From Craterostigma plantagineum (lineage: Eukaryota; Streptophyta; Magnoliopsida; Lamiales; Linderniaceae): a stretch of DNA of 64,000 nucleotides. Position 1 is the stretch's first letter. Each line of letters starts with the position of its first letter. The stretch spans positions 28,064,501 through 28,128,500 of the forward strand of contig JAPQWV010000002.1 in assembly GCA_027422505.1 (NCBI GenBank). Reading direction: 5' to 3'. Made by a program: the position numbers and the translations under genes. The notes under the pieces were generated by a model. The model saw nothing but the letters and a program-made list of their open reading frames with translations. It was not told where the DNA came from and ran no database searches. This document shows, piece by piece, positions 34,736-47,133 of the stretch.

Positions 34736-35045
34736 AACGCTTAATTTCTCAGCTGGTAATAAATTAAACGTTTCTGTGAACTTCTTTCCTTTCAAAGGAA
34801 AGGATCACTCCTTAATAAAGTGGATCTGGTAAAACTATTTATAGAAGTCAATGTTTCGTATTTGATTCGCTTCCTCATCGATCGTTGTGGATTTGGTTGC
34901 GATATGAATGATTAGTCATTTACTTGAATCTTTTTTTTTTTCTTTCCAAAATTCCATGTGATGTATAACTTAGATCTGCATCTGGCCTCAAGATATTAAT
35001 GATTTCTAATTAGTTTTTCCTCCACACACATCTCTTCCACTTCTA

Positions 35046-35078
<33 letters not shown>

Positions 35079-36120
35079 TCTCTCTCTATATTATGCCTAT
35101 TTGTCATTTCAGTTTGAAATATTACTCTCTACAATGTGGTACGATTTCAGAAAGACAAAACAGCTCCCATATGGAAGAAATGGTTGCTTTGGGCAAGTAA
35201 ACATAAATGGTGGGGACTAAACAATATGTAATTTTCTTGTTATTGTATGAAATGTGTATGGTATGTAGCTGCAGATCTAAAGTTAGTGTCTTCTCTTTCC
35301 AGCTTAATAAACATATATTATATATATATATATATTCATATATCTATCAAAGATTACTAACTATGTATAAAATTAACAATCCATCCATACTTTATATGGT
35401 TGGAACGAATCAATCCATTATAAAACAATTAGCTGGAGATGAAAAAGCGATAATTTTCATTCATCCCTACTTCTATGGTTATATGAGATGACTTTATTTA
35501 GACCGAGTGGTAGTGATGTAATGGACCACGTTATCACGTTCAGTTCCTTTCTGCTATATACAGTATATATATTTATAAATATAGACATAGATAGATATGA
35601 ATGATACAATTTTTAACTCCTCTTTCAAGGGACTGTGAAAACAGCAGCGATCGAAACTGGGCTTTTGGTACTTCTGTTTCTTACTTTTTCTTTCACATTG
35701 GGAAAAGAGAAAGGAACAAGTCAGAACTTTTTTCCGCGAGAGGGTTTCGTGAAAACTAGGGTTTTTGACAGCACAAAGCAGGAAAAATAGCAATAATGTT
35801 TTGTCTTATTAATGCTGTCAAAACCCAAGACCACAGATCCCAATATTCTCTTGCCTCAGTTTTACAAAATGGTGTAATGTTATCAAACGCATATATGAAT
35901 TAATATATTAGGATAACTGCGTATACTGATGTAATATATGAATGCCGGGCACTTAACAATATGTGGCGCCAACATTTTTTTATGTACTTTCCTTTTCTTT
36001 TTCATAATGACGAAGACTTGATGGGATACAGATCTGCAAAGCGGTCCAAGTTACTGATATTTGTGGGATTTCTCTAGAGGCTCTAATTTTAGTAGGTAAA
36101 ATAATAAAATTGTTATCACG
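34736..36120. other. Intergenic, with a poly(C)-(TC)n tract
   Basis: It includes about 29 consecutive C at 35048-35076, followed by TC repeats, downstream of the MIR396 hairpin. A TA repeat lies near 35318-35333. No gene seen. Confidence 0.5.
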
Positions 36121-37040
36121 CACTAGTAGAAAATGATAAATAGGCGACTGCACTTTCGCCAACTGTTCCTCAAAACCGTCGCTATAGTTGACGCGGTGGA
36201 ACTTTCGTAATTTTTTTTAATTTTTGTTCGTCATAGGCGACGGTTTCTAGTCCAAACACTACAAAAAAGAGTTCTGTTAGCAACGACGCAGACCGTGGGA
36301 TTCCCGTCACTAACACGTCTTTTCCGACGGAATTGCGACGGAAGGCGTCCGTAGCTAAAACGCCGGTTGGAAATAATTTCGGTCGCTAACGGCCGTCACA
36401 ACATTTTTTGCGACGAGACGAACACCGTCACTACATTTTTGCGACGAAGGTAATTCCGTCGCAAAATCAAGGTAAAAAAAATAAAAAAAAATGGCCTGCC
36501 AGAAACCGGCAAGCCGCCGCCGCCTCGTCGTCTCCGCTGCTGCCTTGTCGTCTGCCCCGCTCGTCGTCTCCCCGCCGCCGCTGCCTCGTTGTCGTCGCCC
36601 CTGCCTCGTCGTCGTCGTCGTTGCCGCTGCCTCGTCGTCATCGCCGCAAGCCGCCGCTGCCTCGTCGTCGTCGTCTCCGCCGCTGCCATCTCGACGCCTC
36701 CGCCGGACGTGGTCGCTTCCATCTCGTCAGCTCGTCGTCGTCGTAGCTAAAAACCGTTTGACTGTTTGCGACGGCTACTCCGTAGCTAAAAACCGTCGCA
36801 AAAGATTTGCGACCGACCACTCCGTCGCCAAATTTCGACGGTCCTTCCCTACGACTTTTCCGTCGCAATTTTGCGACTAATATCCGTCGCCAGCTTTTGC
36901 GACGGAGTTAGCTATGAAAATGCTGTCGCTAACATTAGCGACGGATATTCCGTAGCTAATTCCGTCGCAAAAAATTGCTACTGCTTTTTTGTCGTCGCTA
37001 TCTGATCTTTTTTTAGTGAAAACCGTCGCCGGTAAATAAG
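36121..37040. mobile_element. Outer CACTA element fragment, split by a second CACTA
   Basis: The left tip CACTAGTAGAAAATGATA and subterminal GGCGACGG motifs match the element at 56244. The sequence stops at 36256 (TTTCTAGTCCAAA) and resumes at 37019 (AAAACCGTCGCC) on the other side of the inserted element. No right terminus was found, so it is truncated. Confidence 0.6.
36257..37018. mobile_element. Nested non-autonomous CACTA (CACTACAAAAAA) element
   Basis: The left tip CACTACAAAAAAGAG and right tip CTTTTTTTAGTG are flanked on both sides by AAA (36254-36256 and 37019-37021), the 3-bp duplication typical of CACTA elements. Both ends have dense subterminal words (TTTGCGACGG, CCGTCGCAA). The middle has CGTCGTCGT and GCCGCC simple repeats and no transposase; the Ser/Arg/Ala-rich frames there are artefacts. 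Confidence 0.8.
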
Positions 37041-37990
37041 AAATAGGCCACGTCATGTATACGTTCCAAAATACAATAGATTCATTCTTTACATTCATTG
37101 ATGATGGCCGGACAATTAACTCCTTTAAGCAAGCGGCACATGATAATTCATTAGATTGAAGAATCTTCTAGATCTTTATCAAATGTCCACGTAATCTTCA
37201 ATTTCCTTTCGCATTATAATTGAATCGGGATGACCCAACCGGTCATGCCAAACAATAAACGTACTTTCATCAGTAAACTTTTGGTTTACAATAGCATATG
37301 ATCCATCCAATTCTTCTCAGATATGTATAATATGCCCAGAGTCAAATGAGAGTAATATGTGAGTAATATTTCCACAATTCTTTTATCATTCGAAATCACT
37401 TTTGTCATGTGAGATATATGATGTCTCCCTTTTCTGCTGTCTAAATATGATATCCGTTATTGCAAACAGCTTTAAAACTTAATAAATTTCTTTGAGATTT
37501 AGGAGATATAAGGCATTGTAATTATCAATCTTGTCCCTTTGGGTAGTAAAACGCTAGCTCTTTCGGAGCCTTCAATTATATTTGGACTACCCGATATAGT
37601 AATAGCACTTTCTTCTTTCGTATCAAATTATCAAATATTGTTTATTATAGTATGAGTCGTTGCACAGTGTGCAAGACGTAATTCTCCGTTCACCTGCTAG
37701 TATCCATTGTATGAATATCATTAACAAATATAAAATGTTATATCATTAATGAATAAAGCAACACAATTTAAATGCATGTACAATAAAAACGTACAAATAT
37801 TAGTATAGATAAAAAAATAAATGTAACATATTTGCATGCATAAAATTTCATCCCGGTGGAAAATTTCCTCCATAATATTCGAATGATCATTTGATAAATA
37901 TCAGCTCCTACATAAATTTTCTTGGATACCGCAATTTTTAAGCAACGTCTTATTTCAAACTATCTTCAGCTTGAATTACAAAGATCTACG
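37041..37990 (-). pseudogene. Copia pol relic (protease to pre-integrase)
   Basis: Minus-strand translation across several frames gives LADCATTHTII, NIIEGSERASVLLPKGTRL and STFIVWHDRLGHPDSI, matching the protease and gag-pre-integrase region of a Tnt1-like plant Copia polyprotein. Stops and frameshifts are frequent. A matching primer-binding-type motif in the same orientation lies at 39372-39392. Confidence 0.55.
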
Positions 37991-38579
37991 GGATCTTTTG
38001 GTGCCAATAAAGATTCAACAATCGCGAGAATATTATTATTCTCGATAGTGGTCTTTGCTCAGCATTTCGTTCTCGTTTATTTATCACCTCTTCCACTTCG
38101 GGGAAATCTTTTAAATATTCACAATGATACATTCACTGTAGGGAATTTCGTACATTCACTTCGCAGAATCTCGTATAATCGTTCAGTCAAAATATTGACC
38201 ATTGTTAACCTTTTATTTTCACGTGTATATTTCAAAAATATCGAAAGAAACAAATTTATCAAACTAAATTTGGCACATAAGATCATGAGTAAAACATATG
38301 TTAACAATCAAAACATAACAAAGTATTAAAAGAAACGTAGAACTAATCTTATTTAGTATCTTCTATATAATCTTCTTTCAAAAAATTTATGAAAAACATT
38401 TTCCACATCCAGATAAGTGCTCTCGTAAAAAACATAAGAAATAGGTCAAACATCGGACAGATCAACATTCTTCAAAATAAAATTTATTTTGGAAACAATA
38501 ATATAGAAAAATTACATGCGAGAGTCCCTGCAACGATAAAAATTCATTACATCGATATAAAAGCACTTATCATCTAACT
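37991..38579. other. Unassigned sequence between Copia and Gypsy relics
   Basis: The frames at 37922-38577 have no recognisable family. It is probably decayed retroelement DNA, but nothing in the sequence proves it. Confidence 0.3.
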
Positions 38580-38950
38580 TCTCGGCATTGTTCATGGATT
38601 CGGCCATATCAAATGTAACTTTCTCGCTATCTATAGTTAATGTCAATGTTCCGTTACGAACATCGACCATGGTTCCTCCGGTAGCAAGGAATGGTCTTCC
38701 TATTCTTCCTCCATGTCAAGAATCACGAGATCTGCAGGAATTATAAACTTATCAACTTTAACAAGAACATCTTCGATAATGCCTCTAGGATATTTAACAG
38801 GTCTATCTGCTAATCGTATACTCGTCCTAGTGGGTTACGACTAAATCGCCTATTAAACAAGGTATAGTAAAACTCGCTGGATCCTTTAGCTTCTTCGGGA
38901 TCTTGCTTTTTAGGAAAATTACAATTATATAATATTTGAAAAATTCCGTA
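38580..38950 (-). pseudogene. Ty3/Gypsy aspartic-protease relic
   Basis: The minus strand reads PKKLKDPASFTIPCLIGDL, then KYPRGIIEDVLVKVDKFIIP, ADLVILDMEE and GRPFLATGGTMVDVRNGTL, ending NNAEKL. This is the protease neighbourhood of plant Gypsy polyproteins (family pattern: PKKLKDPGSFTIPC, PRGIVEDVLVKV, GRPFLATG). The active-site segment and the flanking gag and reverse transcriptase are missing, and the frame is broken near 38710 and 38830. Confidence 0.6.
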
Positions 38951-39119
38951 AAATACAATCCACGTAGCGGTAACGATCACCGTAATAAAGTTAGGAGTAG
39001 GAGATCCATCGTTGTATTAAACGACATGATTCTATAAAATTTAAAATCATAAAAAGTTAATTGGAAATAAAATTATTTTAATATATTTTCGTAAAACTTG
39101 TCAAAAATATTTTCACATG

Positions 39120-39225
39120 CCACGACGGGGAATCGAAATCTGGACCTTACATCACTTTTAGTGACGAAAATCCGCAAAACCACCCGCGCTATGGCGTTGC
39201 GCTACACTTTGATTATATAAGTTTC
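39120..39225 (-). repeat. tRNA-like / SINE-like segment
   Basis: The minus strand has GTAGCGCAACGCC and, some 60 bases on, TTTCGATTCCCC, roughly like pol III A and B boxes. A mobile origin is possible, but no poly(A) tail or duplication was found. Confidence 0.25.
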
Positions 39226-39371
39226 AACAGTAGTAAAACGTAACAGGGAAATACATATACCACTATTAAGCCAACATTAAGCAAAAATGGAAATTATGGT
39301 ACCTCGACCAAACTCGTCGAATAACTTCGACGAAGCTCGACAGTGGAGGTATCTTGACGATAGAGCGTGGT

Positions 39372-39392
39372 CGTGCTGATAACGTGTTATAA
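39372..39392 (-). other. Copia-type primer-binding motif
   Basis: The minus strand reads AACACGTTATCAGCACG, a phrase found at the leader of many plant Copia elements. It fits the minus-strand pol relic at 37041-37990. Confidence 0.45.
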
Positions 39393-39401
39393 AAATATTC
39401 T

Positions 39402-39535
39402 AACGTTAAGTATTTTACTAATTACAATTATAGTATATTAGAGAGATAATAACTTCTTCATTCAATACTTCTTAATATAGTTCCCATATCTCTCTAATAT
39501 TACTATAATTGTAATTAGTAAAATACTTAACGTTT
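39402..39535. repeat. Near-perfect 47-bp inverted repeat
   Basis: The arm at 39402-39448 (AACGTTAAGTATTTTACTAA... to AGAGAGAT) is repeated inverted at 39488-39535 with a single-base insertion. The spacer is 39 bases. It lies beside the Copia primer-binding motif, in the presumed LTR. Confidence 0.85.
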
Positions 39536-42500
39536 TATCTACCTTAGGTTAAGTACTTTAATTTGAGAGATTTGTGAGATAATAACCATATCTACCATTC
39601 TAATCAGTAAAATAACCACATCTAACTTTATCAACCCCTTCTTAACTTAACCACCTATATTTTACTTAACCATCATTGTAAATAATACACATCCACAAAT
39701 TTATTTTAATTTTTCATAACAATTCCTTAATTTGTTTGGGCATAAGAAAGTTAGTGACATGTTGCTTGATAATACATTATTAATTGTTGTTGGATAATAT
39801 ATTATGCACTGAATAAATTACTCCCGTTGTACTTTTTCCATCATAACAGTTATTAAATTCTTCAAAATAAATGTGGTTGATTGCGTGATGATCCGTTTGT
39901 GAATATTAGTCGTCGATCTTCAGTGTCATCATTTTTGCAACTTTATGTAATATGCTTTAGTAAAAGAATCTCAATGGCGCATTGATTTAGTCAATTCATG
40001 ACAACCAAAAGCAGGCAACTTATAAAAGAAAAGGAATTCATGATGACGAGCGACGAGATATAAAATAGAAAAGTCCAGAAAACCTTGTTATGTATTACAA
40101 TACAAGTTTGTTTAAAGTGGAAATCGAAACGACTGGAAATGAGAAATGATATGTGGAGTTGTGGACCATGACCACCTTTAGATTTTGTCGTATTTGGTAA
40201 TAATTATTATAAACACCATTCATATCTCCAATTAATGCCTATATTTAACAACCATGGTTAGTTTCCTAGAGGATTCCTTATCATATCCATATATTAGTCC
40301 TATTTACCTTAGAATATCTGCACGTGTGAACGCATGCACAATACAATGACCTAAATGAAGTATATGATGCTTAATGTTAACTTGCAAAGTTAAGTTTCTT
40401 GATAATTACATGTTTAAATATGTTTATATAAATAATATAATATATCGATATAGTAGGGGCAAGTTATAAAACTGATTTTATTGTTGAGGCTAATGTTTAT
40501 CGATAATCCATTAAAAATGATACTGGTTTCACTCACGATGCTTACATAGTACTACAATTGTATTCCCAAGCTACGACGGTTAACGCATTTACTGGCAGCA
40601 GCGACTTTACTCGATGCTTTTCCGAATTTACCAGTGTTTTGAATATGAAATACACGAATGATATCTCACGATGAGAAAAAGAAGAAATAGTATATGATTT
40701 ATTGAAGAGTTATGTCTATAAGTCATGGTTGGCGACGATATTTCACCTTGAACTTGCCTGCTTATATTCGCTCAGACTTCTTCACTAAGATTAACAAAAG
40801 AAAATTTCCAACAAATCTAACCACCAAGACGAACCAATAATATCTAAATTCTTAACTTCCCTACGAAAGTTTCTAACCATAAAGATTCGCATGTTTATGT
40901 GGTCTTATTCATTACAAGTAAAAGTAGAGTAGATAGATAGTGACGCAACACCATATTTACCAATTCAAGCATATGGACTTGGACCACGACTTTTTAGGCC
41001 CGCAAATGAGCGAGCAGACCCACACCTATTATTAGAAAAGAAAAGTTTAGAATTGTTGGGTAGTTAATAAGCTCAACATAAAGGCCCGTCACAAATTGAA
41101 GTTAATAAGCCCATTATAGTTTATCTGGTCTCAATAACTCAATTTATAGCGGGCCGTATCAATATCAGGAATGTATATTAATTCCGATTTAAATGTTTGA
41201 ACCAAACAAATATAACGGCATATTATTTGTGCAATTGGGCTAAGATTGTCTCCAATCGATACGAAAAAAAATCCAAAAAAATAGAGTAATATCTCCCAAT
41301 CATACCCCAAACACAAACTAAAAACGAGTTTTTTGTCTTCTCTCTCCCATTAACGCAATTATGAGTTTTCAAATGAGTTTTCTCAAGAAATGAGTTTATT
41401 TTTCTTGCCAAATTACAATACATATCCCTTTATTTATTTAATTATTAAAGTTCACATAGAAAAAAATAATAAGGAAGTAAATATATAAAAGGACTCGTGT
41501 TATTAATATTTTTTTCGATGGCTTTTTATAAAAAAATATGGTTTTATTATTAATTTATAGATCTAATGATGTCAAATATGTAAGTTGTCAAATATATTAG
41601 TAATATTGAAAAGTTGAGTGAAAGAGAATATTACATATTAGTGTTTTGATTTTGATTATGGGAGAAGATTTAATGCAGTTGAGTTTGAGAATGATTTTTA
41701 GTTTTAAGATTGAGTTTTTCGTTGAAGTTGGTCTAATAGGCGACAATAAACATGCCCCAAAAATAGAGTTTTCTAAAAGAGGAAGTGTGAAGTGTATTTC
41801 AACACTAATTGACTTAACAAATAGAACAATCTCTATACCTAATGGGATTGACAAATAGAAGAATTCCTATACTTAATGGGCTTGACCCATTCGTAAACCC
41901 TTGTAAGTATTAATTATTATCAGATATTTAAAACCATACCGAAGTCTGAATTATCTATTATATTAAGCGTGAGCCTACAAATAATATATTATTAAAATTA
42001 AATATATTAATTCATCAATCAAATTTTTGAAATCATTAATAACAAGTAAAATATAGTGTAACATTATTTATATCACAATACCCTAATACTAGAGTAGTCT
42101 TCTTTTGGCAATTGTGAATCAGGATTTGGAAAATGAATTTCAGGCTTTGCTACCATAGCAAATTTATTCGCCACATCGATAGGCCAACTGAATGAATTAT
42201 AAAACACGAGACCCATAGTTAGTGACCTAATTTAATAATTTGGCATCTATTTTATTTAAAGAAGGGGTCGGCCTCACTTTTACTAAAATACCCCCAAGTA
42301 AAAAATACTTTAATTATAATTAACGTGCTCATCCAAAGTAAAAGCTAATTAATTTGGACATAATCGAATGGATACACAAATTCAAATTGGCTCGAAAATT
42401 TTTTTAAAAAAAAAACTAAACTACAAAAGTACCCTCAATAGAACTTTATGAACTTTAATACTCGAACCCCATTATCAATACTCGATACTATTCGAAAGAC

Positions 42501-42700
42501 AAATATTCGATAGTAATCGAAACGAAGGAAGAGACGAATCTGAGATTTTTCGAAATCGAATAACAAAAATGGTGAGGGCAAAGAAAAATCCCCCTGTCGT
42601 ACCAAGAAGAACCGAGTTGAAGAAGCTGTTGAAGAAGATCGGTCGAGCTTTTTGTCGTTTTTTCGTTTAAAATCGAACTGATCTTTGGATTTACCTAGGT
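39536..42700. other. Long AT-rich intergenic region
   Basis: No coding region, RNA gene or bounded transposon was recognised. The frames at 41131-41858 have no protein family features. Confidence 0.4.
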
Positions 42701-42850
42701 AGGGGCGTGCAAAAAAAATTCGAAAACCGGATTTCGATTAGCCCGATTTTAAAAATCCGAGAAATTAGATAATCGGTTTAAAAGCCGGATCGGATACGGA
42801 TAGTCGTTGGACGAGGATATTCTGTATCCGGTTTTAGGTTTAGAAAAAAT
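42701..42850. mobile_element. Possible truncated hAT-like end
   Basis: TAGGGGCGTGCAAAAAAAAT is followed by repeated CCGGATTTCGATT, AATCGG and ATCCGG words, resembling subterminal repeats of plant hAT elements. No right end was found. Confidence 0.3.
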
Positions 42851-43439
42851 AATTAAAAAGTGGCCCAAACCAATAAAGGGTAAAAGTTGGCCTTGGGCTG
42901 AGAAGAACTGAACGATTTGCTTAATTAATTGCTGAGAATAACACTATAGCAAGGCTGTTTCTTGGGCTGAAATGTATTGGTGGAGGGCAGCGAGCACGGA
43001 GGAGCAACCGGATAGCAGACGTGCGGAACGGGGACTGAATTCGGCGGATAGCAGACGTGGGGAACCGGGACTGAAATTCAGCAATTCAAACGGTTTTAAG
43101 CTAAATCAATTCTCAATATATGCCGTTTCATATCGATTGCTTTTTAATTGGCATGTATCGTAGCTAAGTTTATTATAGTTGAAGTGCTATCGAAACATTG
43201 ATTTATAATATTGTGATATTATTGTGCTTATCCGTGAACGCGTAATAATTCGTTTAAGCTTGAAATTATTTTAGTTGATGAACGTACTTTGATTAATAAT
43301 TGCAAATGTTTAATTAAAGTAGGTGAGCCCATGGCTAATTGAAACTACAAATCCTTAATTGTCTGTTGTTTCAATATAGCAAGCAATATTCAATTTCTCT
43401 ACCTTAATGAGTGTATGTTATATTGTAGTTTCCGCCATT
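42851..43439. other. Intergenic, with a short duplicated phrase
   Basis: GGATAGCAGACGTG occurs twice near 43010 and 43046. No gene seen. Confidence 0.35.
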
Positions 43440-43960
43440 TAATTTTAACAGACCAGCGTCGTTTCTAAGAGAGCGTCGCCCGAGCGAGTTAGTCAATAAT
43501 CGGGTCTCTTTCGTTTTTAATACTGCTGGAATCTTAAACCTTGCAGGGCATCCCGGAGGTTATTTTCGATTAGGAAGGTGATTTTAGAGCGTATTTTAAT
43601 TATCAAGAAATTTAGAAGAGATTGGTTGCTAGGCGTTCGTCGACAACTATAACCGATTATGCTTAAGTATACACATTATTTAGGAATCAATGATCAATTA
43701 TATAAAGCAAGGTGGAGAACAATTACTTCAACTATTATTTATGTTCGTTAGTATTTTTTTTCCTTCGTTTATCATTAGTTTAATTTCGTTTGTATTTGAA
43801 CCGTAAACAACAAAACACCCCTTATTATATTATAATATTTTAGTCGAATTTTGATATAGAATTAAATTAAACATCTTCCATGTGGAGACGATCCTTACTT
43901 TCGCTATACACGTTTTAGTATGATTATAAATATTTTTTGCAGCTTACTACGCAACCAAAA
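43440..43960. mobile_element. Possible Gypsy LTR or leader relic
   Basis: The phrase CATGTGGAGACGATCCTTAC followed by TTTCGCTATACACG resembles the leader of plant Gypsy (Tat/Athila-like) elements. No coding domain is attached. Confidence 0.3.
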
Positions 43961-44449
43961 TTCATTGAATAAGACTCCTTTTTCACTCGAGAAATCCTAA
44001 CCCTTGGTCCTTGGACTAGGCTGATCCTTTGGTCCTTGGACTAGGCAAATCCTCGAGGATCAGCCCAATAGCTTGTTAGCTATGACAACCACGTATTCCA
44101 CACTCGGTATTTGGTAGCAAGATGATTCAGTCATGTGACTTAATTCAGTAATATGATTTCTTAGGAAAATAGTTTGAGGCAAGCCAACCTACACAACACA
44201 AGACATCTCACATGTTTGTATGAAGTTATATAAAGTTTTGTATCATATAGTTCATGCCACCTTTTCCTGCTAATTAAAGCGAGAATCAATAAACATGTAA
44301 TAGGGCACACACTCATCTTCCTTCATTTTCCTTGGACTATAGCATGCAACAAAACAGCGTTCACTAAATGCATTGGTAGGCCAGCATAACAAGTCATATT
44401 ATGACACCTCACCAATCTCCATGTTCTTTCTCATTCTGAGTAATTGTGA

Positions 44450-44790
44450 AAGATGAGTCGAGCCGACTCGTGAACTCGACGAGCCGGTTTGACAAGAGCT
44501 TTCAACCTCGAGCTCGAGCTCACTCATGTGAGCTCGAAAGCCCGCGAACACAGGCTCGCGAGCTTTTTTCAAAAGTTTTTTTTTTTGAATTTTTAATTTT
44601 TTATGAACTTTTTATTATTTTTAGCTCGAGTTCGATGACCTTCATGGGATTGAGTTCGAGCTCGTCAGGTAGTAAATGAGCTCGTGCTCGAGCTCTGAGC
44701 TGAAAAGCTCGACAGCTCGAGCTCGAGCTCAGCTGTAAGGGCTTGATAATAAGTCTAGCTCTGCTCATTTACGGCCCTAGCTCGGAGCTA
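44450..44790. mobile_element. GAGCTCGAGCTC-rich MITE-like element
   Basis: Both sides are crowded with GAGCTCG/CGAGCTC words around a T-rich centre, like the subterminal arrays of some hAT MITEs. The terminal repeats and target duplication are unclear. Confidence 0.4.
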
Positions 44791-45958
44791 TTTATTTCCT
44801 ATTAATTTTGTGTGTCCAAACATATATATAATAGATAATGTGAAAATATCGCGGCGGCCGCGACTCCATTATTTTTTATTAGGATTCTCTCTTTAGACAA
44901 CACTTATCATCTCCGTGTTCAAACACTGAAAGCCACGTTGCGTTTGGTATAAATATCATATTTACTTAGTAAGAATGAAATCTCTCGTGATGAGTGAAAC
45001 ATCAACTCAAGATTCGGTGTCTACGGACATACATACGTACCAAAAAAAATCTCTTAAACTTTCCTCTCGCCTCCGCTAAGTAAAACCCTACCAAAATATT
45101 CTTCCTTCTCCCCTTTCCCCCATTAAAGGAGGTTAGGGGAGGTATACTTTCATGCTTTCTTTTTAATTTTTGTTTCTAGCTCTTTTTTTTCTCTTTAGTC
45201 TCCTCATGTGGGAGGGATTTCTCTTCCATTATGGAAGTATTTTCCCCTTTATGGGACATCTTCCCCATTTTGGGGCTTTTCTCCTCCTTTATGCGGTTGT
45301 GGTTTCCCTTAGGATTCATTTACATCAATGGTAAAAACTTTTGGGATTTTTGAGTTCTGGTGAAGCTTGAACACCATCTTCAACCAAAGTAGCTACTCAT
45401 CGGGTATTCCATTATAATAGTCATCTTAGTAATGGACTTTTTAAGTTCATCTGATGAAATAGAAGTTAAATTTCTAACTGTTGAATAGTTGATTTGTCTT
45501 TTTATTTGTGTTTGCTTAGCTATGATTAGATTTGGTTGGTTAGCTTGCTCATTTCGTGAGCCTTTGTTTTTACCGGTTTATTCAATGTTGCCGCAAGGTC
45601 CTTTTTGGTTGTATAACCCATGTATTTGTCCTTTTGTTAATCAGATAGCAAGTTATCGTTGGAAAAAAAAAAGGACATACGTACAAGCACGTAAACTAAA
45701 AAAATTAGGTTTTTAAAAGGCTTAATAATATTTTTTTCAATTCATTGAAGTAAACCAAGCCGGCAATAACAATAGATAGTCTTGTAATTGGCTAAAATTG
45801 AATTAGATGTGCAAATGAAATGATCATAGAGGAGGACCAAAGGTAACATAAAATACAACAGTATCACATCCTAGACAATACATTTCTATGCAACTACCTA
45901 TGTAGTTTTAATTAATTAATAATGTCAACCAATTAATTATCTTTCTCACATTGGAAAC
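44791..45958. other. Intergenic DNA 3' of the JAZ gene
   Basis: It includes a pyrimidine-rich stretch (45060-45300). The frame at 45489-45716 has no recognisable domain. Confidence 0.35.
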
Positions 45959-46732
45959 TCAGAAGTCAGAAGCCAAGCCGAGCCACGACCCTGGCTCAGA
46001 CTTAACCATAGGCTCGGTCGCAGGCTTGGTCACCAATTGGTAAGGTGTGCTACCAACGATCCTATCTTTTCTCTTCTCCAAGAACCGAGCCAGCGATTTC
46101 TTCCTAGCAATCGGCAAATCGGAAAGTGGTACACCTGCCGGCGGTTGAGGCCGTCGGGGAGTGGCGGCGGCTGCGGCGGGGCACGTCGGAGCGGAGGATG
46201 TGCGGGCCAGATCTAGGATTTCCTCAGCCTTGTCCGCCGGAAAGTTGGAAAATACCATCACTTGTCCGCCGTAGAAGATCGTCAGAGTCTTATTATCCAT
46301 TTTATTAGCAGCACTACAAAGACAGAAAACAAAACACATAATTAAGCTTTCGATTTCGAAGCTGTATCTCGTCATAGATCTTAGATTCCAATAGTATACA
46401 AAGAAAAGAGGACGACGAACAACACAGTACCTGCTGATATCCGACTTGGGAAACAAATTCAAATTCCCTAAATTCGCAAAATCAAAAGCAAATTTAGTAC
46501 CAAGGAAATCCACTAACACCAAATCACTCAGCCAAGCATACACAAACGCGAGAAGAAGACATATCGACGAACCTTTAGGCTCGGCAGAAATGGCGGTCGC
46601 CAAGCCAAGGCTTAGATCGCCGAAGCTACCATTTTCCTTCAGATACTGACTCAAACGGCTGCAAGTCTGAGCGAAGCTAGTAGAACACCTACCACCATAA
46701 GATATGCCTGAAGATTCTAATTTCGACGCCAT
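45959..46732 (-). CDS. JAZ: JAZ/TIFY jasmonate-signalling repressor
   Basis: Exons 46732-46573, 46467-46431 and 46313-45959 encode 183 residues with matching phases (1, 2). Motifs: N-terminal CMID-like FAQTCSRLSQYLKENGSFGD; TIFY/ZIM at 77-101 (TIFYGGQVMVF), for dimerisation and NINJA binding; Jas at 132-157 with degron LPIARKKS, then FLEKRKDR and PY. Known role: JAZ proteins bind MYC2-type factors and block jasmonate responses in the nucleus. Jasmonoyl-isoleucine then bridges the degron to COI1 and triggers degradation. The start MASKLESS was chosen because the longer in-frame ATG at 46825 touches the TATA box (46826-46836) and cannot be transcribed. The conserved degron and TIFY motif argue for a working repressor. 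It resembles the JAZ1/JAZ2 group; the number cannot be assigned by eye. Confidence 0.92.
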   Translation of the reverse strand: MASKLESSGISYGGRCSTSFAQTCSRLSQYLKENGSFGDLSLGLATAISAEPKGSSICLLLAFVYAWLSDLVLVDFLGTKFAFDFANLGNLNLFPKSDISRYCVVRRPLFFVYYWNLRSMTRYSFEIESLIMCFVFCLCSAANKMDNKTLTIFYGGQVMVFSNFPADKAEEILDLARTSSAPTCPAAAAATPRRPQPPAGVPLSDLPIARKKSLARFLEKRKDRIVGSTPYQLVTKPATEPMVKSEPGSWLGLASDF

Positions 46733-46825
46733 AAGTTCTCTCCGTCGATTTTGGTGTTTCTCTTCTTTATGTCGGCTAGAGAGATGAAGAAGATAGACGA
46801 TGGATTGAAGTGAATGAATGTCCAT

Positions 46826-46836
46826 TTATTTATACC
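46826..46836 (-). promoter_or_regulatory. TATA box of the JAZ gene
   Basis: The minus strand reads GTATAAATAAA about 95 bases before the chosen start codon. Confidence 0.7.
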
Positions 46837-46926
46837 GATGAAAATGATGAAGAAAGGTTCAACTACTCTACTACTTTGCGTGTGGGCTAATTATAATTAA
46901 AATGTGATATGAGAGGTGATAAAATG

Positions 46927-46932
46927 CACGTG
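46927..46932. promoter_or_regulatory. G-box (CACGTG) upstream of JAZ
   Basis: A CACGTG core lies about 95 bases above the TATA box. MYC2-type bHLH factors bind this core in known JAZ promoters, forming the feedback loop. Confidence 0.6.
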
Positions 46933-47133
46933 GAATATGTGACAGTACTTCATTCATTCAATCCTCAATAATCAAGTGGTGCCGTGGGTCCATTTTACCT
47001 TTTTTTTATTATTATTGTCGTGTTTTCTTTGTTCAATTTATTATAGAAAAATGATAATAATATATATTGCAATGCAACTAGGCAAGTGGCGTTCGTTGAT
47101 TTATGATTATTTTAGATTTGAAGGTGAAAGAAG

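Noticed and set aside
34635..34832. Open frame overlapping the MIR396 hairpin
   Set aside because: It lacks an ATG at its start, resembles no protein and covers a known microRNA precursor. Microprotein use cannot be argued from the sequence.
36408..36880. Ser/Arg/Ala-rich frames
   Set aside because: They come from CGTCGTCGT and GCCGCC simple repeats inside a CACTA element.
42571..42672. Short frame MVRAKKNPPVVPRRTEL and following
   Set aside because: Only 33 codons, no recognised family, and it lies beside a truncated hAT-like end. Too little to call.
46733..46825. Longer JAZ N-terminus from the ATG at 46825
   Set aside because: The TATA box ends one base before it, so this ATG cannot be in the transcript. 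The 31 extra residues resemble no JAZ protein.
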